15,839 nt of DNA, from NCBI GenBank assembly GCA_026770615.1, contig MU631599.1, positions 74,752 through 90,590 of the forward strand, written 5' to 3'. Every line of letters starts with the position of its first letter. Position 1 is the first letter of the stretch. The notes below the pieces were generated by a model, which made no database searches, had not been told where the DNA came from, and worked only from the letters and a program-made list of their open reading frames with translations. The translations under genes were made by a program, and so were the position numbers. The stretch is from Pavlovales sp. CCMP2436. Its lineage: Eukaryota; Haptophyta; Pavlovophyceae; Pavlovales. Positions 1 to 6,511 of this stretch are shown here, in pieces.

Positions 1-429
1 GAGGATCACCCAAACGACCCGATGGGAAACATCCTTAATCACAACGATCGCAGAAATATATGGCCTATAGCAGCGCAAGCAAGGTACGGGCAACCGTACT
101 TTGCGAATGAACAGGCAGCATGGATGCATGACACCATGCTCCACAGTATTGCCACGATCATTGGAATGGACGTGGTACTCCTCAAACGCATTGCAAATGG
201 GCAAGTATGCGAATTCATCGCAGTATACCATGCCGACCTTCCCCCACCAGTAGTGAGAATCCCTCTATATAGCATTGCTGGATGGACAGCCGGCCCTCTG
301 GGCAGGAAAACACTGGCCGAGCTGATCACGGCATCGCGTAACGGAGGCAGGAGGGTGTGTGTGATATCCTGTGATGCAAGCAAAACCCACTTTGAAGCGA
401 CATGTGAAATACCAGTCCAAGAAACATAA
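1..429 (+). CDS. OTU-like cysteine peptidase domain, C-terminal part (partial at window edge)
   Basis: The frame is open from base 1 and the first ATG is at 22, so the protein probably begins before the window. From the ATG there are 135 residues. The stretch around residues 28-55 (FANEQAAWMHDTML, then IIGMDVVLLKR) resembles the OTU helix-strand that follows the catalytic cysteine. A late KTHFEAT (His123) resembles the OTU catalytic histidine followed by an aromatic residue. The Asp-Gly-x-x-Cys motif would lie upstream and cannot be seen. OTU peptidases cleave ubiquitin or viral polyproteins. Here the domain most likely formed the N-terminus of, or the gene before, the replication protein whose parts follow. 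The TAA at 427-429 is followed by about 17 open codons before the next stop. The family call is by pattern only. Confidence 0.45.
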   Translation, partial: EDHPNDPMGNILNHNDRRNIWPIAAQARYGQPYFANEQAAWMHDTMLHSIATIIGMDVVLLKRIANGQVCEFIAVYHADLPPPVVRIPLYSIAGWTAGPLGRKTLAELITASRNGGRRVCVISCDASKTHFEATCEIPVQET

Positions 430-469
430 GCAGGGAGTACAATCGAAGAATTTGTAAGGCAAGCGATGT

Positions 470-505
470 GGGTTTAGGGTGGAGGGGAGGGAGGGAGGGG
501 GGGGG
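470..505 (+). other. G-rich tract with G-quadruplex potential
   Basis: At least five runs of three or more G, separated by one to three bases, end in an uninterrupted run of ten G. The tract sits directly 5' of the GGC triplet array and next to the proposed inversion breakpoint. Four or more such G-runs on one strand is the standard sequence requirement for an intramolecular quadruplex. No structure has been measured. Confidence 0.5.
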
Positions 506-507
506 TT

Positions 508-536
508 CGGCGGCGGCGGCGGCGACGGTGGTGGCA

Positions 537-569
<33 letters not shown>
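508..569 (+). repeat. GGC/CGG triplet array (left arm)
   Basis: Nearly pure CGG/GGC triplets with GAC, GGT and GCA interruptions. It reads as poly-Arg or poly-Ala in every frame, so long frames across it are composition artefacts. It is inverted relative to the GCC array at 3,031-3,090. The minus-strand helicase reading frame runs into it and stops making sense there. Confidence 0.9.
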
Positions 570-570
<1 letters not shown>

Positions 571-571
571 C

Positions 572-1249
572 GTGGCAGTCTCGGCAGGTAATGGTTTTTC
601 TCGATGTATTTTTCCATTACAAGTTTGCTTTTAAAATTTACATCTTCAAGACATGTGGCGTTCATGCAATTACAGTTCTCATATGAACTTTGGCCGCAAT
701 GCGGGCGTACACGAGTTGCAGCTAGGACAACGTCACCACTTTTGAATTGGTTGCATACTCCGTAAATTGTAAGGTGTTTGTTGTCCGGTATGGATTCTTC
801 TACTACACGGGAGCAGCCACAATGAAGTTTTCGCCAAGCCCACCAAGCACGTAAATGCCACCTGCAGAACCAGTTATTATATTCCTCGATTCTTCTTGTA
901 ACTCGATAAGACCTGCATCGGATGTTCTTTTTACGCCAGAGATGTGCACTCTTCTGAGATTTTCAATGTTCATACTGGCGCTATTGATTGGCGGGCATTG
1001 CATGGGCGCATTTGTTTTATCGCAATAGTCGCCCGTGAAGAACAGTCTTGATCCCATTTGGGCCGCAAGTGCCTCAATTTTCATACGAGCAATTTGGGTA
1101 AGCATTGTTGACTCATCCACGATTATGTTAGCTGGCGGGTATTCATTCAAATTTCTTGATTTCTCTTCTGTTATCAACCGTGTTACTCCTAGTAGTCGAT
1201 CGTGGCACATTGTATGAGTAAATCCCTTTTTGACTGCGTCTTGCCTGAA
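572..1249 (-). pseudogene. Replication protein: SF1 helicase segment, motifs II to IV (broken)
   Basis: This continues in frame from the Walker A segment upstream, across a TAG at 1247-1249. The longest open piece is 803-1210. Visible SF1 motifs are the Walker B acidic pair in NIIVDEST (about 1109-1120), motif III in RLFFTGD, a QCPPI equivalent of the usual QLPP, and an Arg-containing motif IV in GVKRTSD. Two consecutive TAG codons (803-805, 800-802) follow, then a TAG at 722-724 and a TGA at 662-664. After that the frame shifts and about 25 sensible codons continue down to about 575. In that last part, VIAMNATCLEDVN spans the shift and resembles the helicase Asn...Asn motif after motif IV. 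The segment ends at the GGC array. Motifs V and VI are absent here but present on the opposite strand from 3,091. Certain as an SF1 helicase; the subfamily (Pif1/RecD-like) is inferred. Confidence 0.8.
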
Positions 1250-1939
1250 CTAATGCGTCGGAGAAACAAAAACGCAATAAGGCAGGCTCATCTGTGTGAC
1301 TTCCATGGCCAGCAGAGTCGTCTTACCCGAACCAGCCGCGCCCGTCATTATTGCAGGCTTTCCTGAGCTAGCCTCGAAGGGGCCACGCGGGTCGTAATTG
1401 CGGAGTTTGAACAGTGTCTTTAATTCATCAAGGTTTTCAAAATCGAGCGTTTGCTTGTTAGTGCTTAGAGCATCTACCTTGACGTGTAGCCCACAGAGGC
1501 TTGGTGTGTAAAAGCTGTTTGGAATATACCCACAGTTTTTTAAGACAAAATGTGGCATTAGCAGGCGGTCATAATCGAGACCTTCTTCTCTGAGGCAGTA
1601 AACACCATCTGTTACAAGCTCGAGAGAACTTGGGAGCAAGAATGATTGAATTACTGCCTGAATACGCTGTGCGGATGTGATGTACCCTGATTCGTGAGCT
1701 GTGGTGTTTACACCATTTACCGGGTGCTCTATTCTGATGATACACTCACTTCCAATAATTCTAATTTTGACCCGCGAGTCGTCCAGGTTTGGATCATTAG
1801 CAGCGAGCTCAGCAAATTCATACGCTTTTTCAATTGAGCCTGTTATATGGAAACACTCGGTTGTGCTTGCGCGCATTCCAGCGCCTACCGCCTTTGCGTA
1901 GTGTTTTATTCCATTTTCTTCAACGTGGCTTGTTTCATC
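1250..1939 (-). pseudogene. Replication protein: PolB-like palm C-terminal part and helicase Walker A
   Basis: The frame is open from the TGA at 1940-1942 to the TAG at 1247-1249, with an internal ATG at 1876 that gives 208 residues. Counting from that ATG, YITSAQRIQAV (65-75) followed by LELVTDGVYC (85-94) resembles the end of a family-B DNA polymerase palm. Asp90 lies in a TDG variant of the DTDS metal-binding motif C. A linker follows, then GAAGSGKTT (179-187, bases 1316-1342), a perfect Walker A P-loop opening the SF1 helicase. A polymerase fused to a helicase suits the replication protein of a PLV-type element. The Walker A call is firm. The polymerase call rests on weak motif likeness and could be wrong in detail, for example another palm-fold polymerase. 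Confidence 0.65.
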
Positions 1940-2861
1940 TCATTTTATTTCTACGGAATCGTATGATACCATTGCAGCAATTCCGGTAAATTTGACACCG
2001 CACATCACCCAGAAACGGGCTTCTATAGATGTGATTACATTTGGAGCTGAGGGAAAAGATGGTGGTAGAAGTTTACCGGTGAAAAAATCGATTGTATCCT
2101 TATCTGCTACTGCTATTTTGTGGTGTATATGTGCGTTAAGATTTCCTTTACTTTTTCAACCGTGATAAATGAAATGTTCATTTCTTTGTTTATGCGCAAC
2201 ACGTGTCTTTTTAATTTATTGATATTTACATGTGCAAAGTTCACGCCGTCCTTGTTTATAACTTAAAGTCCTTCAATTCCCTTTAGTTCGAGCATGCCAA
2301 ACATTTCTTCCTGAGACGAGAGCAAAAACGATTCCTAAATTTTGCCAATACATTTACCTGGTGTTCCCAGGAGATCATCCATGCACGAATCAAACGCCCG
2401 CGTGTATGCCTTTGACTGGTCGATATTTAACAGGCGATCGTCCTCGAATTGGTTTATGTGTTTTTCAACCTCTCTACAGCTTTTAAGTCCTTTGTAAATT
2501 CAAAGAACAATGGAAATTTGCACCTTGCTGTTAAAAGTACCGATTTTATTGCAGCGCTGAACACAACAATGCCCACGGTTTCAGAATTCATCGTAGCGTT
2601 TGTGATTTGCGGCCTCCAAACGTCGCGGCTCCAAATAGTGTATAAATTTTCTAACACATAATGCGTACCATACGTGCAAATTATTTTCTACGGACAGTCG
2701 TAGCACCTGGAAGGGTATGTGATAAGCTGTTGTGTATCTTTTAATTCGTTGTATTTTTTTGTCATTTCAGCTACATCAAGATTGATTGACTGCTCCGACG
2801 ATATGCACCAGCTTCCATTAGTTTATAATTTATTCCGCCCACGTCTCTCAACGCCGTCGGT
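1940..2861 (-). pseudogene. Replication protein: N-terminal polymerase region (heavily decayed)
   Basis: Sensible amino-acid sequence can be followed along the minus strand from about 2861 to 1943, but only by changing frame twice (near 2465-2480 and near 2120-2160). It also crosses TAA 2823-2825, TAG 2688-2690, TAG 2335-2337 and TAA 2263-2265. A TGA at 1940-1942 marks the boundary with the next segment, and a TGA at 2862-2864 lies at the far edge. NIDQSKAYTRAF (about 2392-2427) resembles a polymerase motif A, with an Asp before an aromatic-containing segment; it lies upstream of the TDG motif as expected for a PolB palm. The piece IICTYGTHYVLENL is well conserved in style but not recognised. 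Upstream of 2862 the frame enters the GCC array. The family is inferred; the decay is seen directly. Confidence 0.5.
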
Positions 2862-3030
2862 TCATAACGACGTCACTCTCGCGAGTGAATCCGCCGTGCC
2901 AGCAGGTACCTTCAGCGCAAGCTGGAGGCCCGCCACTGACAAAAAAAAATCCTTTAAGTTGTCGAACGAGCCCACGTTCTCGTCCAAAGCCACTCCGTCT
3001 CCGTCGCCGTCGCCTCGGCAGCCTCCATTG

Positions 3031-3090
3031 CCGCCACGCGCCGTCGCCGCCGCCGCCGTCGCCGCCGCCGCCGCCGTCGCCGCCGCCGCC
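3031..3090 (+). repeat. GCC/CCG triplet array (right arm)
   Basis: GCC triplets with GTC interruptions, ending at 3090 immediately before TTCCAAATGG. It is the inverted counterpart of the GGC array at 508-569. The interval between them carries the minus-strand part of the replication gene. Both arrays read as low-complexity Ala, Arg or Pro in all frames and should not be taken as coding evidence. Confidence 0.9.
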
Positions 3091-3512
3091 TTCCAAATGG
3101 TCAAATTAATCTGTGGCCTCTGACTGCCTATAGCTCTGTTGCCTTAACTTACGCCCGTGAAATGAGGCCTGAAAAGGGAAATGTTGAGTGGAAATGTATA
3201 AAATCAATCAGGGGCACCATGTTAGTAAATGGGTCACGATTCACCGCAGATATCTCAAAACCAATCTACAATGATAAAGATATGACTGCCTTTATTGGAA
3301 ACAGCATAACATATTGTCCATCTTCAACCATTCACTGCTACTAAGGTATTAAATTTGAAAATGAAACACTGTCCATTAATCTGAGCTATATCTGGGATGT
3401 GAAAGTGATATACGTGGCTGTAAGCAGAGTTCGCAGACTCGACCAAATAGCCATTATAAAAACAATTGTGCCTCGCAAATTTTACGGAGAGGGGGAGCAA
3501 CACCGGCTATAA
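3091..3512 (+). pseudogene. Replication protein: SF1 helicase C-terminal segment, motifs V and VI
   Basis: One plus-strand frame is open from the GCC array through 3341, crosses TAA 3342-3344 and continues to TAA 3510-3512. STIHCY (ending at the first TAA) followed by GIKFENE matches helicase motif V, in which the stop sits where the conserved Gln normally lies. VIYVAVSRVRRLDQ (about 3405-3446) is a clear motif VI with its arginines. No motif I-IV is present upstream on this strand; they are on the minus strand at 572-1342. The segment is therefore the missing C-terminal third of that helicase, separated by an apparent inversion. The frame continues without shift into the nuclease-like domain at 3540. 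Motif VI is confident. Confidence 0.8.
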
Positions 3513-3539
3513 AACGCCAATCAGTACCAGGAAGAGATA

Positions 3540-3851
3540 ATGGAACAAAATACAGTGATCGAAAAGTACCCAGTAGGCGATGGACGATACGTGGCCGATC
3601 TTGCTGTATTCACTGATAAAAAACTCGTAAAGCTCATCGAGGTGGTCGTGACAAATCCTCCCAGCAAAGAAAAGCTTGCGTACTATGAAGAGTTGGGAAT
3701 AGAGTGCAAAATTGTAAATGTTTTCAAAGATGATTTGCCAAATGTGCCCAAAGAGAAATCAAATTCAAATGGCCAGGACAAAACACCTGTACAGTCAATG
3801 TCTATGGACAACGATGAAGACGACGATGAAGATTATGAATGCGAAAACTAA
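3540..3851 (+). CDS. PD-(D/E)XK nuclease-like domain, probable C-terminus of the replication protein
   Basis: The 103 residues from ATG 3540 are in the same frame as the helicase C-terminal segment, separated from it only by TAA 3510-3512, so this was probably a fused C-terminal domain. GDGRYVADLAVF (Asp20) followed by KLIEVVVTNPPSKEKL (Glu34, nearby lysines) and an AYYEELGI helix resembles the PD-(D/E)XK restriction-endonuclease-like fold. In that fold Asp and Glu bind metal and Lys may be displaced. The tail (from about residue 72) is polar and ends in a run of Asp/Glu, as expected for a disordered C-terminus. Its role would be processing or resolution of replication intermediates. The domain itself has no internal break. 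Polyadenylation-like hexamers follow at 3872-3882. The fold assignment is by pattern. Confidence 0.55.
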   Translation: MEQNTVIEKYPVGDGRYVADLAVFTDKKLVKLIEVVVTNPPSKEKLAYYEELGIECKIVNVFKDDLPNVPKEKSNSNGQDKTPVQSMSMDNDEDDDEDYECEN

Positions 3852-3871
3852 AGCGAAGTGAAATGAAATGA

Positions 3872-3882
3872 AATAAAATAAA
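3872..3882 (+). terminator. Overlapping AATAAA polyadenylation-type hexamers
   Basis: Two overlapping AATAAA hexamers (3872-3877, 3877-3882) lie 20-30 bases after the stop of the nuclease domain and before the next start at 3915. This is the expected place for the 3' end signal of the replication transcript. Confidence 0.45.
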
Positions 3883-3897
3883 AATATCACGCATTGT

Positions 3898-3906
3898 TAT
3901 AACACA
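3898..3906 (+). promoter_or_regulatory. TATAACACA element upstream of the 3915 gene
   Basis: TATAACACA lies 8 bases before ATG 3915. Similar words stand 11 bases before the MCP start (TATAACCACA) and 7 bases before the ATPase start (TATACACA on the minus strand). It may be a shared viral promoter or initiator. Based on three instances only. Confidence 0.3.
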
Positions 3907-3914
3907 AATCTAAT

Positions 3915-4212
3915 ATGTGCTCAAATGATGATTTCCAGAATTACCTCGCTGTAAGCGCCAATGGACTAGAGCGCCGTTTTGAAAACAGTGATTTATCCGA
4001 TTGCTACAATTTAAGTGATTTTAATTGGTTGAATTCGGATACTGCAAGGGGCTACCTGATTGATTTTGGAAACAACAATGCTCCAGGGATCATATTATAA
4101 GGCCACTTTGTTATCTTTAAAGATTTTATTTGAGGAAAACGATGAGATTATTAAAGTATTTCCTACGCCAGATGTTCTTAAAAGGTATATGGCCAAACAA
4201 AAAAACGTTTGA
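3915..4212 (+). pseudogene. Small orphan protein, about 98 aa, one frameshift
   Basis: ATG 3915 opens a frame that stops at 4100 (61 residues, ending in NNNAPGIIL). From about 4080 the next frame continues with sensible sequence (YYKATLLSLKILFEEN, then VFPTPDVLKRYMAK) to TGA 4210-4212. A one-base indel near 4080-4095 therefore best explains the early stop. The first part is acidic and Asn-rich, the second helical and basic. No family is recognised. It is preceded by a TATAACACA element and followed by AATAAA at 4221, so it looks like a separate small transcription unit of the element. Confidence 0.5.
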
Positions 4213-4220
4213 TGACACTC

Positions 4221-4226
4221 AATAAA
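4221..4226 (+). terminator. AATAAA polyadenylation-type hexamer
   Basis: A single AATAAA lies 8 bases after the stop at 4212 and about 30 bases before the next ATG at 4257. This placement suits the 3' end of the preceding small gene. Confidence 0.4.
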
Positions 4227-4256
4227 AATATTCTACTCTGTTAACGAATTAACAAA

Positions 4257-4586
4257 ATGGAATACGTTTACGCAACACGTGCCCAGCAAATCTTGGAGAC
4301 GCAGCTCAATGTGATAACACGACTGATCCAACAAATGGACATTGAAAGCCCATCGCCTGTACGCTTAATCAACGTCAAAGTAATGAGTAATGGAACAATT
4401 GTAGGCGGGTTTGCGCACGACCGGAAGCTGTATTTTAAAGACCATTTGGTGTGAGTGCTGGTGCATGAGGGTTTGGGTCGATCGCTCGACCTTAGCCTGA
4501 CGTCGACCAAGCCAGTGACTGAAAAACACCTGTTAATCCATGCTGAGCCGCTAATATATATTTTAAATTCAATTACAATTTCATAA
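4257..4586 (+). pseudogene. Small orphan protein, about 109 aa, in-frame TGA
   Basis: ATG 4257 gives 65 residues to TGA 4452-4454. The same frame then stays open for 43 more codons to TAA 4584-4586, reading as plausible protein (KPVTEKHLLIHAEPLIYIL). The short product is probably a truncated form of a roughly 109-residue protein. The N-terminal half is an amphipathic helix (QQILETQLNVITRLIQQM); the middle (INVKVMSNGTIVGGF) looks beta-rich. No family is recognised. A genuine stop at 4452 cannot be excluded. Confidence 0.45.
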
Positions 4587-4603
4587 CAGTGTACAAATAC
4601 GGA

Positions 4604-4724
4604 ATGATATGCGACGAAGAACAACACAAGTTACTCAGGGATCATTTTCCCTAGGGATGAATGCAAAATAATAGACGACGACGACCCGTGCTGCATCATC
4701 CTTTCGACTTTTTTTCCTAAGTGA
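4604..4724 (+). pseudogene. Very small acidic ORF, about 39 aa, frameshifted
   Basis: ATG 4604 begins MICDEEQHKLLRDHFP and stops at TAG 4652-4654. The neighbouring frame continues with RDECKIIDDDDPCC and ends at TGA 4722-4724, so an indel near 4645-4655 is likely. The piece is short, rich in Asp and Cys, and sits between two other small plus-strand genes. Weakly supported: it could be chance, although the continuity across the shift is suggestive. Confidence 0.3.
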
Positions 4725-4732
4725 ATCGTACA

Positions 4733-4984
4733 ATGCTGCAACAGTGCAAAACGTACAAGTGCCAAAAGCGCCACATAAATCATGCCCGAAAGCTATCAGA
4801 AATGTTTGATCCGCCTATGCTCAACCCCCGGATGTTTGGTCCACCGATGATCACCGAAAGTTTCCCAGACTGCGATTTTGCCACATTGTATAAATACCGC
4901 ATGGGGCCTGGAAGCAGCCAATTTGCCCGATCCCGCTGGTTCACGTACACGATCCCTGGATTTCCGGACGACGACCAAGACTAG
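4733..4984 (+). CDS. Hypothetical protein, 83 aa, Met/Pro-rich
   Basis: ATG 4733 opens an uninterrupted 83-codon frame to TAG 4982-4984. A frame-equivalent GTG at 4721 is less likely as a start. The N-terminus is basic with two cysteines (CKTYKCQKRH). The middle repeats a Phe/Pro/Met pattern (MFDPPMLNPRMFGPPM). The C-terminus is aromatic and acidic (GFPDDDQD). No family is recognised. Its last 44 bases overlap the 3' end of the convergent lipase gene, as is common in compact viral genomes but also possible if either end has been altered. Confidence 0.5.
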   Translation: MLQQCKTYKCQKRHINHARKLSEMFDPPMLNPRMFGPPMITESFPDCDFATLYKYRMGPGSSQFARSRWFTYTIPGFPDDDQD

Positions 4985-5459
4985 AGAAAGCAGAGACCGC
5001 ATCCATCCGGGTCCGCACATCCGTCTGCCTCGTGCCGCTTGGTTGACGCCGGCCTATATCGCCCAACCCCGCCGCCTTGTTGACGGTTACGATTTGCCCG
5101 GCAGACCCAGATTGCTCCGCGAGGCGCCCCCCCAAGCTGTGCCCTACCGAATTCGCGGTCCGGCCATACTTTATCTCAGTTGCAGCGGTGATGCTGCGGG
5201 CGAGATTAAGTCTGTCTGTGTTCTGGTGCGCCCCAACCGCGATGAGTGCATCGTCGACCAACCAGTCCTTTGCGGTGACGGATCCACGGTGGGCGACGAC
5301 GGGCTGGCCGCTTCGATCAACAAAGACCATGGTGTTTGGGCGCGAGAGTTCTGTATCGAGTTTGTAGCCCAGTGTTTCACCGTACCTGGCAGCTTCTGCG
5401 AGGGGCAAGTACGATGCTCGAGCCAGATTTGTTAAGTCTTGTTTGAACTTGGTGTTCAT
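4941..5459 (-). CDS. Class 3 (alpha/beta-hydrolase) lipase-like protein, probably truncated
   Basis: There are 172 residues from ATG 5459. VAHRGS (55-60) followed by KDWLVDD matches the strand and oxyanion region of class 3 lipases. SVGHSLGGRLAE contains the nucleophile elbow GHSLGG (106-111, Ser108). RMDAVS (Asp153) is in the right place for the catalytic acid. The catalytic histidine normally lies further on, but only 19 residues remain after Asp153 and none is His, so the C-terminus is probably lost or altered. Lipases of this type have been reported in some PLVs. A role in lipid processing at entry or release is inference. The gene converges on the 83-aa ORF with a 44-base overlap. The upstream gene's AATAAA-like signals lie just before its start. 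Confidence 0.8.
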   Translation of the reverse strand: MNTKFKQDLTNLARASYLPLAEAARYGETLGYKLDTELSRPNTMVFVDRSGQPVVAHRGSVTAKDWLVDDALIAVGAHQNTDRLNLARSITAATEIKYGRTANSVGHSLGGRLAEQSGSAGQIVTVNKAAGLGDIGRRQPSGTRQTDVRTRMDAVSAFSSLGRRPEIQGSCT

Positions 5460-5478
5460 TGTGGTACGTACCCGCTTT

Positions 5479-5497
5479 TTTATTTGAGATTTTTATT
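5479..5497 (-). terminator. Two AATAAA hexamers downstream of the discoidin gene
   Basis: TTTATT on the plus strand at 5479-5484 and 5492-5497 (AATAAA on the minus strand) lies 20-40 bases after the discoidin-gene stop at 5518. It also falls directly upstream of the lipase ATG at 5459, so 3' end formation and the next promoter would be packed together. Confidence 0.4.
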
Positions 5498-5517
5498 TAA
5501 GATTTAAAACTTTTAAC

Positions 5518-6477
5518 TTAGCTTTGTAATCCCGGTTGTAAAGTATACAGCCTAGAGTTTACGATTCGCCCTTTCTTTATGAGCAGCAAGTTGAACTGCC
5601 AGTCGATCGGGATGTCCAGCATGCTTACAACCACGCCGTATGAGTTGCCGAGGATGAGTTTTAAGGTGCTTAGGTCGATAGGCTGAGCAGACAAAAGCGA
5701 CGTCATCCCCACCGACCAGCCCGTGACAAAGCTCAAATCGGACACCGTTGTGTGAATAGCAGCACCGGTTGTTTTTATCAAGGTAATTGTGAGACGCCAA
5801 TATTTGTAGGGGACGTGTGCGACGCTAATAAAAAATTATTGAATGGTATTTGCTTGCCATGCATTGAACTGGAATGATTCCACAGTGACAAACGTGCTGT
5901 TGTTGTTTGAACCAGAAATAACCCATTGTATTGGCGCTCCAGCACCGCTATACCTGCCCGCCGGATCCATCCTGCAAGACGTCATTCTAACTGCTTCTGG
6001 ATACTCCATTTGCACATACTGACTTTCCACACCTGTGGAACTGTATGCAGCTTCAGCGCTTGCCCAGTAAGTACCACTGTTTCGATCAAATGCCAGATTA
6101 GGATTGAACGGGGTGTAATTTTGGTAAATTGAACTAGCTGATACGTGCCATCCGGTTGCCACTTGCCAATTGTCGCTATTGGTTATTGCCGTAGCACCTA
6201 AAAATACAGGACTCGCTTTATTTAGTGCTGTAATGCTAGTGGGATTTTAAGCCGGTGTCGCCACAGCCTGGATCGGATTGTATTTGTTGTCGGTGGTGAT
6301 CAACCATGAATCGGCCGTGGCGGTGCAGCTCAAAATGTTCACGACCTCCTTTGAGGTTATCAATTCAGTGTTGAGAGTTATGTTGTCGATCACGTTGTAG
6401 GGATCTCCATTTTGCGCTCGACCTATTATGTTCCCGGAAAAGTGCGAATCATGGCCAATAACCGTAGGTAGACGCAT
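5518..6477 (-). pseudogene. F5/8 type C (discoidin) domain protein with two in-frame TAA codons
   Basis: One continuous minus-strand frame of 319 codons runs from ATG 6477 to TAA 5518-5520, interrupted only by TAA at 6247-6249 (codon 77) and 5836-5838 (codon 214). Between the stops, LAFDRNSGTYWASAE, SQYVQMEYPEAVRM and WVISGSNNNSTFVTVESF match the order of a discoidin or F5/8C galactose-binding-like sandwich. After the second stop, VPYKYWRLTIT matches the last core strands, so the stop falls inside the domain. Such domains bind glycans or lipids, and in a virus would suit a surface or host-attachment protein (inference). The N-terminal 76 residues are unrecognised. With no frameshift over 960 bases, the decay is recent or the stops need explaining. 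Confidence 0.75.
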
Positions 6478-6511
6478 TTATAGGAAATCGGTCAGAGTAA
6501 GCGATCGGGAC

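Noticed and set aside
473..479. Telomere-type TTTAGGG
   Set aside because: Single copy within a G-rich stretch; a second single copy occurs inside the MCP gene. No tandem array.
468..686. Plus-strand frame with a long alanine run
   Set aside because: It is the GGC triplet array read in one frame; the flanks show no protein pattern, and a minus-strand helicase piece overlaps it.
2719..3123. Plus-strand frame of 134 codons over the GCC array
   Set aside because: Low-complexity triplets create open frames on both strands; the upstream part is antisense to the decayed polymerase region.
4878..5435. 185-codon plus-strand frame opposite the lipase
   Set aside because: Antisense to a gene with a clear GHSLGG motif; no motif of its own.
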